Source: Propionibacteriaceae bacterium (GTDB lineage Bacteria > Actinomycetota > Actinomycetes > Propionibacteriales > Propionibacteriaceae). Taken from it: 64,000 bases of DNA. The translations under genes and the position numbers were made by a program. The DNA lies in the NCBI GenBank assembly GCA_009782785.1, contig WRIJ01000008.1, positions 46,572 to 110,571 of the forward strand, read 5' to 3'. Below, piece by piece: positions 17,050 through 25,768 of this stretch. The notes under the pieces were generated by a model. The model was not told the DNA's origin. It worked only from the letters and a program-made list of their open reading frames with translations, and did not search any database. Every line of letters begins with the position of its first letter. Positions within the stretch are counted from its first letter, which is position 1.

Positions 17050-18894
17050 CTATTCCACGGTGACAGATTTGGCGAGGTTGCGAGGTTGATCCACATCGCG
17101 GCCCATGAGTGTGGCTAATTCGCAGGAGAAATACTGCAAAGGCAAGATAGCTAACACAGGTTGGAAGAGGGTGGGTACGACCGGTAGCTCGATCAGTGTT
17201 GCCGCGTATTTCGCAGCTTCGGTATCTCCGGATTCTGCCAGGACGATCGTACGTGCACCACGGGCTCGTACCTCTTCGATATTGGAGATGACTTTGTCGT
17301 GGAGCTGATCGCGACCTTGGGGAGGTACGACAATGAAGATCGGAAGATCCTCCTCGACGAGTGCAATGGACCCATGCTTCAGTTCTCCAGCAGGGAACCC
17401 TTCTGCGTGAAGGTAGGAGATTTCTTTGAGTTTGAGAGCCCCTTCAAGAGCAACCGGGTAGCCAACATGGCGTCCGAGGAACAGGAAGGCTTTTTCATCA
17501 ACCATCTCGCTGGCGAGCCCATCGACAAGAGTCAGATCAGCGAGAATCTCCTCCATTTTCGCTGGCAGAGCTTCAAGTTCTTCGACGAGTGCCACAACCT
17601 CATCACCAAACTTTGTTCCCCGAACCTGCGCAAGATAGAGCCCCAACAGATAACAAGCTATGAGTTGAGTGGTGAAACCTTTCGTTGAGGCCACACCAAT
17701 TTCTGGACCCGCATGGGTGTAAATCACAGCATCGGATTCGCGAGGAATCGTCGAACCATTCGTGTTGCAGATTGAGATGACTTTGGCATGTTGTTCACGG
17801 GCATGTCGAATCGCCATGAGAGTGTCAGCAGTCTCCCCAGACTGGGAGATGGTGACCACGAGGGTAGTGGCAGTAATGATCGGGTCGCGGTAGCGGAACT
17901 CTGAAGCGATCTCAACCTCGACGGGAATACGAGTCCAGTGCTCGATAGCGTACTTGCCGATGAGGCCAGCATGGAAAGCGGTGCCACAGGCAACGATAAT
18001 GATTTTGTCAACACACCTCAGCATGGCTTCACTAATATGGATCTCATCGAGAACAAGTTCACGATCAGCGTTGATTCGGCCCAACAGGGTATCGGTCACT
18101 GCACGAGGTTGCTCGAAGATCTCTTTGCGCATGAACCAGTCATATCCACCTTTTTCTGCAGCAGAAAGATCCCAATCAATATGGTACGGGCGCACCTCGG
18201 CCGGTTCCCCATCAAAAGTAGTGACCGTAATAGTGTCGGGAGTCATCTCGACAATCTGATCTTGACCAAGTTCAATAGCTTCACGGGTGTATTCAATAAA
18301 AGAAGCAACATCGGAGGCAAGGAAGTTTTCGCCCTCACCAACACCAACCACCAAGGGCGAACTTCGCCGAGCGGCGACAATAGTGTCAGGAGACTGGGCA
18401 TCAACCCCAACCAGTGTGAAGGCTCCCTGAAGGCGGCTCACCACCACTTGCATAGCCTCACTAAGAGACAACCCGGTCAGCAGCTGTTGTTCGATAAGAT
18501 GGGCAGCAACCTCAGAGTCAGTATCAGAGGAAAAGCTCACCCCTTCTGCGCTAAGTTCTTCACGCAGTGAAGAATAATTCTCAATAATTCCATTGTGGAC
18601 AATGGCAACTCGCCCCTGTGATCCGACATGCGGATGGGCATTAGTATCTGTCGGGCCGCCATGGGTCGCCCACCTGGTGTGCCCAATTCCTTGGGTTGAG
18701 GAACCGACCGCTGTCTTGGCGAGTTCTGCAACAAGGTTTTCGAGCTTTCCAGCCTTCTTATGCACTTCCAATCCGTGGTCACTGACCAATGCAATACCTG
18801 AAGAGTCGTACCCCCTGTATTCCATTCTTTTGAGACCCGAAAGGATCACGCTTTGCGCATCCCGCACACCGACATACCCGATAATTCCGCACAT
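17050..18894 (-). CDS. glmS: Glutamine-fructose-6-phosphate aminotransferase (isomerising)
   Basis: GlmS makes glucosamine-6-phosphate, the first committed step to UDP-GlcNAc for peptidoglycan. The N-terminal glutaminase starts MCGIIGYVG with catalytic Cys2. Two SIS domains follow (ACGTAFHAGLIGKYAIE; TTLVVTISQSGETADT), and the C-terminus PRNLAKSVTVE is the conserved sugar-binding end. The 614-residue length is normal. No Shine-Dalgarno sequence precedes the ATG, but TAAAAT lies 7 nt upstream, suggesting a leaderless mRNA. A glmS ribozyme is not seen. It works with glmM nearby, which performs the next step. Confidence 0.96.
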   Translation of the reverse strand: MCGIIGYVGVRDAQSVILSGLKRMEYRGYDSSGIALVSDHGLEVHKKAGKLENLVAELAKTAVGSSTQGIGHTRWATHGGPTDTNAHPHVGSQGRVAIVHNGIIENYSSLREELSAEGVSFSSDTDSEVAAHLIEQQLLTGLSLSEAMQVVVSRLQGAFTLVGVDAQSPDTIVAARRSSPLVVGVGEGENFLASDVASFIEYTREAIELGQDQIVEMTPDTITVTTFDGEPAEVRPYHIDWDLSAAEKGGYDWFMRKEIFEQPRAVTDTLLGRINADRELVLDEIHISEAMLRCVDKIIIVACGTAFHAGLIGKYAIEHWTRIPVEVEIASEFRYRDPIITATTLVVTISQSGETADTLMAIRHAREQHAKVISICNTNGSTIPRESDAVIYTHAGPEIGVASTKGFTTQLIACYLLGLYLAQVRGTKFGDEVVALVEELEALPAKMEEILADLTLVDGLASEMVDEKAFLFLGRHVGYPVALEGALKLKEISYLHAEGFPAGELKHGSIALVEEDLPIFIVVPPQGRDQLHDKVISNIEEVRARGARTIVLAESGDTEAAKYAATLIELPVVPTLFQPVLAILPLQYFSCELATLMGRDVDQPRNLAKSVTVE

Positions 18895-18975
18895 AGTGCA
18901 TATTTTACTAGGAAACCCCTAGACGATTCCTACACCTGTGCCATCTTCACCACTAGACTCACCTGCAAAGGAGAC

Positions 18976-19920
18976 ATGATGGCTGATAATAATGATGGTA
19001 CGAGCAGTGCCTTTTTAACCTTGCCGAGGGATCATTGGGCGAAGTTGTCCAGCGACAGGAACCTCGGTATGTCTAACCAGACCATGGGTAGTCTTCTTGC
19101 CATGGGTGATCCGCTGGATCCTGACCACTTGCGCCAGGTTTATCTTCCTTTAGCTGAGCTCATCAATGTTTACATAGAAAACACCACAGCACTATCCGCT
19201 CAGTCCAACGCCTACTTGGGACTCGCTGAAAAACCGACCCCCTTCATTATTGGTATTGCAGGCTCGGTTGCTGTAGGAAAGTCCACAACAGCTCGACTGC
19301 TTCGTGAGTTGCTCTCCATCAACCGAAGAGTTGATTTGGTTACGACCGATGGCTTCCTCTACCCGAATGCGGTGCTGGAGAAAAAGGGGATCATGGACAA
19401 GAAAGGGTTCCCGAAGTCTTATGATCGTACGGCTTTGCTTAAGTTCGTCATGGATGTGAAATCTGGGGTGGAGGCAAACTCTGGTGTTTACTCTCACATC
19501 ACCTACGACATCGTGCCTGGCGAAGTGATCACCATCAATCAACCTGATGTTCTCATTATTGAGGGTCTCAATGTTCTCCAACCCACCCGCAGGCAACCCG
19601 ATGGGACCTTGGGTATGGCTGTCTCTGACTTTTTTGATTTTTCTGTCTATGTTGATGCTCCAGAACCGATCATCAAGCAATGGTTTCTGGACCGGTTCCG
19701 CCAATTACGTACAACAGCTTTCACCGAACCTGATTCTTTCTTCCGCCAGTTCGCTCACATACCCGACGATGAAGCTATTCGCATGGCATCAGACATCTGG
19801 GATACGACTAATGGCCCGAATCTCTTGCGCAATATTCAACCTACCCGTGATCGTGCGACAGTAGTGATATCTAAGGGTGACAATCACGAAATTGATTGGG
19901 TACGTATCCGCAAGATCTAG
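18976..19920 (+). CDS. coaA: Pantothenate kinase, type I
   Basis: CoaA phosphorylates pantothenate, the first step of coenzyme A synthesis. Walker A is GSVAVGKSTTARLL. The pantothenate-binding strips TTDGFLYPN and KGFPKSYD, and the PDVLIIEGLNVLQ strand, identify the type I (prokaryotic, P-loop) family. The frame is open upstream, but AAGGAG at 18968-18973 supports a start at ATG 18976 or, with better spacing, ATG 18979. Length is 314 residues. It is on the opposite strand between glmS and glmM, a placement repeated in several actinobacteria, and ends 9 bp from the glmM stop. Confidence 0.95.
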   Translation: MMADNNDGTSSAFLTLPRDHWAKLSSDRNLGMSNQTMGSLLAMGDPLDPDHLRQVYLPLAELINVYIENTTALSAQSNAYLGLAEKPTPFIIGIAGSVAVGKSTTARLLRELLSINRRVDLVTTDGFLYPNAVLEKKGIMDKKGFPKSYDRTALLKFVMDVKSGVEANSGVYSHITYDIVPGEVITINQPDVLIIEGLNVLQPTRRQPDGTLGMAVSDFFDFSVYVDAPEPIIKQWFLDRFRQLRTTAFTEPDSFFRQFAHIPDDEAIRMASDIWDTTNGPNLLRNIQPTRDRATVVISKGDNHEIDWVRIRKI

Positions 19921-19929
19921 GTGTACAGG

Positions 19930-21279
19930 TTAGGTCAAGGCCAGCCTCAGTCGTACTATCTCAGCGAGAGACTCCCCCACCTGTTGGGCACGTTCTTGGG
20001 TTTCGGCCTCCACCATGACCCGTACTAGCGGCTCAGTTCCTGAAGGTCGAAGCAGCACCCTGCCTTGTTCTCCGAGTTCTTCTTCAGCCATCTTCACTGC
20101 TTGAAGGACCTCCGCGTCGATATTGGCCCGGGTTCGATCAACCCCGGAGACGTTGATCAATACTTGAGGAAACCTCGTCAAAACTGATGCCAAAGAGCTC
20201 AAGGGCTCCCCACTGGCCATAATCTGGGCCGCGAGGTGAAGTGCAGTGAGCGTACCATCTCCAGTGGTAGCGAACTCGCTCATGATGACATGGCCGGATT
20301 GTTCCCCACCGAGGGTGTATCCGTGAGTATTCATGGATTCCACCACGTAGCGATCCCCTACTTTCGTGGTGTCCACGACAATCCCGTGGGCTTCCATAGC
20401 TTTCATGAAGCCGAGATTACTCATCACTGTGGCCACGACAGTGTTGTGGTGGAGGTGCCCTGTTTCTTTCATGGCTATGGCAAGGATCGCCATAATCTGA
20501 TCGCCGTCAACGATCTGGCCACTCTCATCCACTGCTAAACACCGGTCAGCATCTCCATCAAGCCCAATACCGAGGTCTGCTCTTTCGCGCACCACGGCCT
20601 CTTGAAGGGATTCAAGGTGGGTAGAGCCACAGGCCTCATTAATATTGAGCCCATTGGGTTCATGGTGAATAGGTGTCACCATAGCTCCAGCTTTGGTGAA
20701 TGCTTTGAGTGCAGTACGCGAAGCAGCACCGTTGGCTGGATCAACCACCACGTGGAGGCCCTTGAGTGGCTTCTTGGCTCCTAAAGAGTTCACGATATGG
20801 CGTACGTAGAGTTCAGTGAGCTTAGATTGGCGAGTGACCCTGCCCACATCAGCACCCGTGGGGCGCGGTGTCGGTGTGGCAAGGTTCTCTTCGATGAGCG
20901 CCTCGATGTCGTCGGGAAGTTTAACTCCACCACGAGCGAAAAACTTGATCCCATTGTCTTCCATCGGATTATGGGAGGCGGACAACATGACACCGAAATC
21001 AGCATCTAATTCTGAGACGAGATAGGCCAATCCTGGCGTTGGGATCACGTTGACAACGGTGACATCAACCCCGGAACTTGCTAGGCCAGCGACGACGGCT
21101 GCTTCCAAGAATTTCCCTGAAATTCTCGTATCTCGCCCCACTAAGGCAGTCATGCGTCGCGACGGGGATTGTTCAGCGAGGACACTCGTGGCAGCAATAG
21201 CCAAATCGAGTGCTACTTGAGCGTCAAGCACATCATTGGCGCGGCCACGCACTCCGTCGGTACCAAAGAGGCGACCCAC
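19930..21279 (-). CDS. glmM: Phosphoglucosamine mutase
   Basis: GlmM converts glucosamine-6-phosphate to glucosamine-1-phosphate for UDP-GlcNAc synthesis. Family marks are GRLFGTDGVRGRAN at the start, the phosphoserine loop MLSASHNPMEDNGIKFF, the metal-binding GIGLDGDADRCLAVD, the sugar loop LGGEQSGHVIM and the phosphate-binding RPSGTEPLVRVMVEA. The 449-residue length is normal. The start is GTG 21279, 9 bp after the rpsI stop, so it belongs to the rplM-rpsI-glmM operon. The small repeat GTTAACGGGTTAAC at the junction overlaps the rpsI stop and may be incidental. Confidence 0.96.
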   Translation of the reverse strand: MGRLFGTDGVRGRANDVLDAQVALDLAIAATSVLAEQSPSRRMTALVGRDTRISGKFLEAAVVAGLASSGVDVTVVNVIPTPGLAYLVSELDADFGVMLSASHNPMEDNGIKFFARGGVKLPDDIEALIEENLATPTPRPTGADVGRVTRQSKLTELYVRHIVNSLGAKKPLKGLHVVVDPANGAASRTALKAFTKAGAMVTPIHHEPNGLNINEACGSTHLESLQEAVVRERADLGIGLDGDADRCLAVDESGQIVDGDQIMAILAIAMKETGHLHHNTVVATVMSNLGFMKAMEAHGIVVDTTKVGDRYVVESMNTHGYTLGGEQSGHVIMSEFATTGDGTLTALHLAAQIMASGEPLSSLASVLTRFPQVLINVSGVDRTRANIDAEVLQAVKMAEEELGEQGRVLLRPSGTEPLVRVMVEAETQERAQQVGESLAEIVRLRLALT

Positions 21280-21288
21280 GTTAACCCG

Positions 21289-21843
21289 TTAACGCTTGGA
21301 GTATTGTGGAGCTTTACGAGCCTTTTTCAAACCGGCTTTCTTCCGCTCCTTGATGCGTGCATCGCGGGTCAGCATTCCGGCTTTCTTCAATCCTGGGCGT
21401 GAGGCTTCACTATCAGCTTCATTGAGTGCCCGGGCAATACCTAGACGAAGGGCTCCGGCTTGACCAGAGACTCCTCCACCGCTGATGAGCGCGGTCACAT
21501 CATAGGAACCAAGGACGTCAGCTGTCACGAATGGTTCAGAGATTTCCTGTTGGTGAAGTTTGTTCGGGAAATAGTCATCGAGTGAGCGGCCATTAATGGA
21601 CCACTGCCCAGAGCCCGGGGCGAGACGTACGCGTGCAATGGCTTCTTTGCGTCGACCAGTACCTCGTGAGTTTTGGACTACTGCCGGGCGAGATGATTTC
21701 TCAGGAGTTTTCGTTTCCTCAGAACGGTAAGCGATCTCACGATCTTCTTCGTCAACGAAAGCAGCGGGGATCTCGTCAACCTCGACGGCTTCTTCAGCTG
21801 CTTCTACCTCTTCGATGATATCGGTTGGGTCTACGTCTGTCAC
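21289..21843 (-). CDS. rpsI: 30S ribosomal protein S9 with acidic N-terminal extension
   Basis: S9 is a small-subunit protein whose C-terminal tail reaches the P-site tRNA. The conserved part starts at [19 protein letters not shown] and ends with the expected [11 protein letters not shown]. Ahead of it are about 60 residues, strongly acidic ([19 protein letters not shown]), making the protein 184 residues compared with about 130 in E. coli. Acidic N-terminal extensions of S9 are common in actinobacteria. The start is GTG 21843, overlapping the rplM stop as GTGA, with AGGAGAGG upstream. Translation is therefore coupled to rplM. Confidence 0.97.
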   Translation of the reverse strand: MTDVDPTDIIEEVEAAEEAVEVDEIPAAFVDEEDREIAYRSEETKTPEKSSRPAVVQNSRGTGRRKEAIARVRLAPGSGQWSINGRSLDDYFPNKLHQQEISEPFVTADVLGSYDVTALISGGGVSGQAGALRLGIARALNEADSEASRPGLKKAGMLTRDARIKERKKAGLKKARKAPQYSKR

Positions 21844-22307
21844 TTACTTACCTCTCCTGCGGAATGCTTCATCTCAAAGGGCTGCGGTTTCTGCGCTTCA
21901 TGAGGATGCTCGGAACCGGCATACACCTTCAGCTTAGTCATCATTTTGTGGCTCAATTTGTTCTTGGGCATCATTCCCCACACTGCTCTTTCCACCGCTT
22001 TGCGTGGGTTTTTGGCCAGCAATACGCCCAGGGGAATCGCCTTCAAACCTCCTGGATAACCGGAGTGACGAATCGACATTGTATCTGTTGCCTTATTCCC
22101 ACTGAGAGCAATTTTGTCAGCATTGATCACAACAACGAAGTCTCCCGTGTCAATGTGGCGAGCAAACTGGGGTTTGTGCTTGCCGCGAAGCAGCGTCGCC
22201 ACTTGCACCGCGAGTTGGCCCAAGACAACGTTCTCAGCGTCGATGACCAGCCAATTCCGGGTAACCTCACCGGGTTTGGGACTATAGGTAGGCACGTGTC
22301 TAACCAT
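21840..22307 (-). CDS. rplM: 50S ribosomal protein L13
   Basis: L13 is an early-assembly protein of the large subunit. The sequence shows the family core [52 protein letters not shown] and [11 protein letters not shown]. At 155 residues it is slightly longer than the 142-147 usual length. It is the first gene of rplM-rpsI-glmM. The 98 bp upstream (22308-22405) should hold the operon promoter. I could not identify a convincing L13 leader structure there, only a GC-rich GCGCTGG direct repeat. Confidence 0.97.
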   Translation of the reverse strand: MVRHVPTYSPKPGEVTRNWLVIDAENVVLGQLAVQVATLLRGKHKPQFARHIDTGDFVVVINADKIALSGNKATDTMSIRHSGYPGGLKAIPLGVLLAKNPRKAVERAVWGMMPKNKLSHKMMTKLKVYAGSEHPHEAQKPQPFEMKHSAGEVSK

Positions 22308-22405
22308 CTTCCATATCTGTGCGAATGTGTGTGGGGCGCTGTAACTTACTCACTGGATCAGCCAGCGCGCCAGCGCTCAACTTTACCTGTGGAGTAGGCC
22401 TCAGG

Positions 22406-25162
22406 TCAAGGCGAGGTGGGCCCTGGTGTCGAGGTGGGTGCAGTCTTCCCCGCCGCAGCCACCATGGCACTGGGATCACCCATCTCCGGTATGGGTTGAC
22501 CTAACTCTTTGTCGAAGTGTTTGGCTGCATAATTATACAACGCTGATATTCCGAAGCATACGACTGCACCGCCGAGGAAGGCGACCACTCGTGTCATGGA
22601 ATTAACTGATCCGATGTCGAAGGTGACAAGCTTCAAGACACACACCATTGTCATGGCAAGGCCGAAAATCCTCAAAGGTTTGGCTCGTGACCATAGCCCT
22701 AATCCTACGCAGAGCAAGGCACCAACCATGCACGCCAGTGAGGTGGGGTAACCCCAGGGCCATCCGTCGCGTCCAACAAACCAGTCATAGGGGGCAAACA
22801 TCCCTACTGATGCGATCGTCAAACCAACTCCAGAAATGATGTCCATGGCCGTCATGGGTGGCAGAGATCCTGGGGTACGCAAGGCATTCGAGGTGGCTTT
22901 CGCCGTACGGCGAATCCAATCCGCTTGCAGAACGATGAGGATAACCAGGGCAATGGTGGTGAGAATGATACCGACAACGAACCTGACACCATCGAAGCCA
23001 TCAGAATAAGGGTTGCCATGGAATTCGGCAGTGTTCCACACATAAAGATCCGACCCGTACCCATAGAGCGCTATTGTTGCTGCCCCAATCATCATTAACT
23101 CCCACAGGCGGTAGAAAATCTGTGGAACCCCTTGGCGAGTGAGTTGAATGACTGCAACCCCGAGAGCACTAACCAGGAACCATACCCCTGGGGCATAGTG
23201 TGCATGGTCCTCAATATAGGACCGAGCTTGGGGCCCCAACCACGTTGCCGACGTCATGCACACCACAAGAAGAGAAATCTCCATACCAACGAAGGTAAGC
23301 GGCACAGCAATAGGACCAAAGCGCGGGCGTAAATCACGGGGAACTTGGCGCCACGTAGCGTACGCCAGGAGGACCAGCAGCGCGAGATAACCCAGTCCAG
23401 CAGTGAAACCCCAGTGCCCGATGAGGTTGGAGTAACCTGACTGGGCAATCGGGTTCCTCCCTGTCATGAACACTCCCCACGGGATCACCATGGTCACGCC
23501 ATCAGCTATGAGCAATCCTCGCGCGATCCATGTGAGTACGCGGGACTTCGAGAGATAACTCAGCCCAAGGTAGCCCATGGCAAGAACGATGACCCATGAA
23601 CAATTGGGCAGGACGGTGACCCATATCCCTCCCGTGGGTTTCTCACCTGTGGCCAGCGTCATGCGTACCACGAGAAGTATCATCGAAACGACGGCTAACG
23701 GGACCAACGTACCTACTGCGATCCAATGATTCTTGGTGAGACGACGACCCAGAATTCCCAGACCCAGCGCAGGAATGAACCCAAGACCGACACAGATCGC
23801 TACTGCTGGATCAAAGATCGCCGGATGGTAGATGCCGAAGTCCCAGGAGTGGAGTTTCCCCAAAACTTTGAGTGTCACGACACCACAACTCATCAACACT
23901 ACGGCTATCCATGCCAAGGAATTGACCAGAGCAAGGACCAGGGCGGCTGGTTTTTGCTTCACTTGAGCGCAGGAAACAAACAGGAGGTACGCAATGATGG
24001 TGGCACCCATGAATTGAATCGCAAAGGCACCAACGACCAGCCATACCGGCAGGGAGGATGCAAAGTTTTGTCCTCCGCCCAGGAGGCGACCAATCATGAC
24101 CCCAAGGCTGAGAAGGATCATAGCCTGGGAGGCAAATAGCCCGAAACGGTACATCTTTCGTACCCAGATAAGATTCCCCACAATAATGGTCACTGTTGCT
24201 ATGGCCTGGTAGATGACCAAGATCGTGAGTTTGCCATCACCAAACCCGCCAAGGTACCCATAGGAAATGGAGGCGACCATACCCACATGGGCTAGGACGG
24301 CAACAACCAGAGAATTCGTGTGCTTGGACAACCACACGCTGGCAACAATCCACACCGCAAGAATTGCAAAGGCAACGATGTCGGTGATGGCATGGAAATA
24401 GACATGGGTCACAAGAACCGAAATGAACACTCCCCCAAGGCCGGTTCCTACCAGAGCTTGGGTCAGAACACTGGCTTTACGTCGGTGCAACCAGTAACCC
24501 AGACTAAGTATTGCGAAGCTGAGAACAAACATCGCGATGATCTTGACCACATCGCTGAGATAGGGAACGACCAATATGCCGAGGAAAACAAGGCCAATCA
24601 GCCCTAGTACAGCGGCAACCAGCGGCAGGAGATTACGCCCAAGGAAGTTCTCGTTGAACTGTATCCTTCCCGGTGTCTGCGCCGTCGGGGCAAGACCTGG
24701 TTGCGGGGCAAAGGGTTGGCCACTAGGGGTACCTGGTGCCGACTGCATGGCAGCCATGGGAACCGCTGGCATGCGTCCAGTGGGTGCCCAGGTGGGCATG
24801 GGTCCCGGATAGGGGGTAGCCCAAGGTTGTGGTGCCGGGTAGGGCATTGGGTATCCGTACTGCCCTGGTGCAACTGGTGCGTTTGCTGGTAGAGCACCTC
24901 CTTGGGGTGGAATAGGTGGGTGGTACTGCGCTGGGGGCAGGGTACCGTGCGATGGGAGGCCAGCGTTCATCATAGAGGCCGACGTGGCACCATCAGCTTG
25001 TGTGGGGGAACCCTGAGGAGCCCCATGACTACTAGCCGCAGACAGGGCAGACGCATACTGTAGTGCGGTGACTTTCTTGTTCAACGCTGACAGAGATACT
25101 TGAGTGATGATCGCGAGAATAAGTATCGCAATGACAATGAGCAGGACCAATACTTCGATCAT
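22406..25162 (-). CDS. Large multi-pass membrane protein, DUF2339-like
   Basis: This 918-residue protein has one N-terminal transmembrane helix, then a Pro/Gly/Ala-rich low-complexity segment (about residues 45-165), then more than 20 hydrophobic segments. The block ENFLGRNLLPLVAAVLGLIGLVFLG before the first helix of the bundle matches the entry motif of DUF2339 predicted membrane proteins. I also see the repetitive helix-helix pattern of that family. Function is unknown for the family; no catalytic residues stand out. The start ATG 25162 has GGAGGAAG upstream and overlaps the xre stop (ATGA), so it is translated with the regulator. It could act as a sensor or envelope scaffold, but this is guesswork. 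Confidence 0.7.
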   Translation of the reverse strand: MIEVLVLLIVIAILILAIITQVSLSALNKKVTALQYASALSAASSHGAPQGSPTQADGATSASMMNAGLPSHGTLPPAQYHPPIPPQGGALPANAPVAPGQYGYPMPYPAPQPWATPYPGPMPTWAPTGRMPAVPMAAMQSAPGTPSGQPFAPQPGLAPTAQTPGRIQFNENFLGRNLLPLVAAVLGLIGLVFLGILVVPYLSDVVKIIAMFVLSFAILSLGYWLHRRKASVLTQALVGTGLGGVFISVLVTHVYFHAITDIVAFAILAVWIVASVWLSKHTNSLVVAVLAHVGMVASISYGYLGGFGDGKLTILVIYQAIATVTIIVGNLIWVRKMYRFGLFASQAMILLSLGVMIGRLLGGGQNFASSLPVWLVVGAFAIQFMGATIIAYLLFVSCAQVKQKPAALVLALVNSLAWIAVVLMSCGVVTLKVLGKLHSWDFGIYHPAIFDPAVAICVGLGFIPALGLGILGRRLTKNHWIAVGTLVPLAVVSMILLVVRMTLATGEKPTGGIWVTVLPNCSWVIVLAMGYLGLSYLSKSRVLTWIARGLLIADGVTMVIPWGVFMTGRNPIAQSGYSNLIGHWGFTAGLGYLALLVLLAYATWRQVPRDLRPRFGPIAVPLTFVGMEISLLVVCMTSATWLGPQARSYIEDHAHYAPGVWFLVSALGVAVIQLTRQGVPQIFYRLWELMMIGAATIALYGYGSDLYVWNTAEFHGNPYSDGFDGVRFVVGIILTTIALVILIVLQADWIRRTAKATSNALRTPGSLPPMTAMDIISGVGLTIASVGMFAPYDWFVGRDGWPWGYPTSLACMVGALLCVGLGLWSRAKPLRIFGLAMTMVCVLKLVTFDIGSVNSMTRVVAFLGGAVVCFGISALYNYAAKHFDKELGQPIPEMGDPSAMVAAAGKTAPTSTPGPTSP

Positions 25163-25617
25163 GCTTCCTCCTTGGTAGTGCCGTGAAATAGCGGAATGAG
25201 ATCGTCGAGATCAAAGGCAGCGGCCACTTTGATTCGCTCATGGGTGAGGAGACGATAGTGCTGTGAGATGGTGTTTTGTTCAATGATGAATTGCCCGTTA
25301 TCAGCGATAACGTCCCACCAGGGATTTGTGCTCACTGTGGGTGTTGGCACTGGGCTCGCCAAGCCAAGCGCAGGAATCATGTGAGCTGGTGATCCACCAA
25401 AGCTGTCAGAAATGATCTGAGAATCTGGAAACACTGCACACATCGTGACAGCACCACTGAATCCCAGTGATCGCCTTCCTTTTTCGATGTCCACCAGAGT
25501 TTTCTTGGACATCCCCAGAGCATCAGCCATCGCCTGTTGGGTGAGATCAGCTTCCGTGCGTACTAGACGAAGTTTGGCATCGCAGGTAGCAATGAAATCT
25601 GCTCGACTCTCGGACAC
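25159..25617 (-). CDS. XRE-family transcriptional regulator
   Basis: This 152-residue protein starts with a Cro/C1-type helix-turn-helix: LRLVRTEADLTQQAMADALGMSKKTLVDIEKGRRSLGFSGAVTM. Its C-terminal half (PWWDVIADNGQFIIEQNTISQHYRLLTHERIKVAAAFDLDDLIPLF) belongs to no family I recognise and may sense a ligand or partner. The start is GTG 25617 with GGAAGGAG just upstream; the open frame beyond it crosses a large palindrome and is rejected. A TTGACT-N16-TAATAT promoter for this gene lies in and next to that palindrome, which fits autoregulation. It is translationally coupled to the DUF2339-like gene and divergent from the peptide importer. Confidence 0.8.
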   Translation of the reverse strand: MSESRADFIATCDAKLRLVRTEADLTQQAMADALGMSKKTLVDIEKGRRSLGFSGAVTMCAVFPDSQIISDSFGGSPAHMIPALGLASPVPTPTVSTNPWWDVIADNGQFIIEQNTISQHYRLLTHERIKVAAAFDLDDLIPLFHGTTKEEA

Positions 25618-25624
25618 TGTTCTC

Positions 25625-25660
25625 CTTCCCAGATAGTGTAATATTACACCTTCTGGGAAG
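25625..25660. promoter_or_regulatory. 36-bp interrupted palindrome between xre and the peptide importer (probable operator)
   Basis: The outer arms CTTCCCAGA (25625-25633) and TCTGGGAAG (25652-25660) are exact inverted repeats. Inside them, after 2-bp mismatched steps, lies the perfect 14-bp palindrome GTGTAATATTACAC (25636-25649). On the minus strand TTGACT (25663-25668) and TAATAT (25641-25646, spacer 16) form a promoter for xre, so the palindrome covers the -10 box. It also overlaps the region feeding the divergent importer. Confidence 0.8.
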
Positions 25661-25768
25661 AAAGTCAAGCCGCTGATCAGCCTGCGGAGGCGGTGAACCC
25701 ACCCATTGGTGAGATTCTCACACCTGCCCCACTTCCCTGAGCCTAAACCGCACTGGTAGTGTGCCTTC

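Noticed and set aside
17938..18570. A 210-residue open frame opposite glmS
   Set aside because: Shadow frame of a conserved gene; no family features.
18594..18602. TGTGGACAA, an exact reverse DnaA box
   Set aside because: It lies within a conserved part of the glmS coding sequence and has no partner boxes.
18908..18922. CTAGG-AAACC-CCTAG hairpin upstream of glmS
   Set aside because: Five base pairs only, no U-tract, and a placement that fits neither a terminator nor the glmS ribozyme.
21277..21291. GTTAACGGGTTAAC at the rpsI-glmM junction as an operator
   Set aside because: It overlaps a stop codon within a conserved operon and is too short to stand out.
21825..22397. A 190-residue open frame opposite rplM
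   Set aside because: Shadow frame; composition mirrors the ribosomal protein gene.
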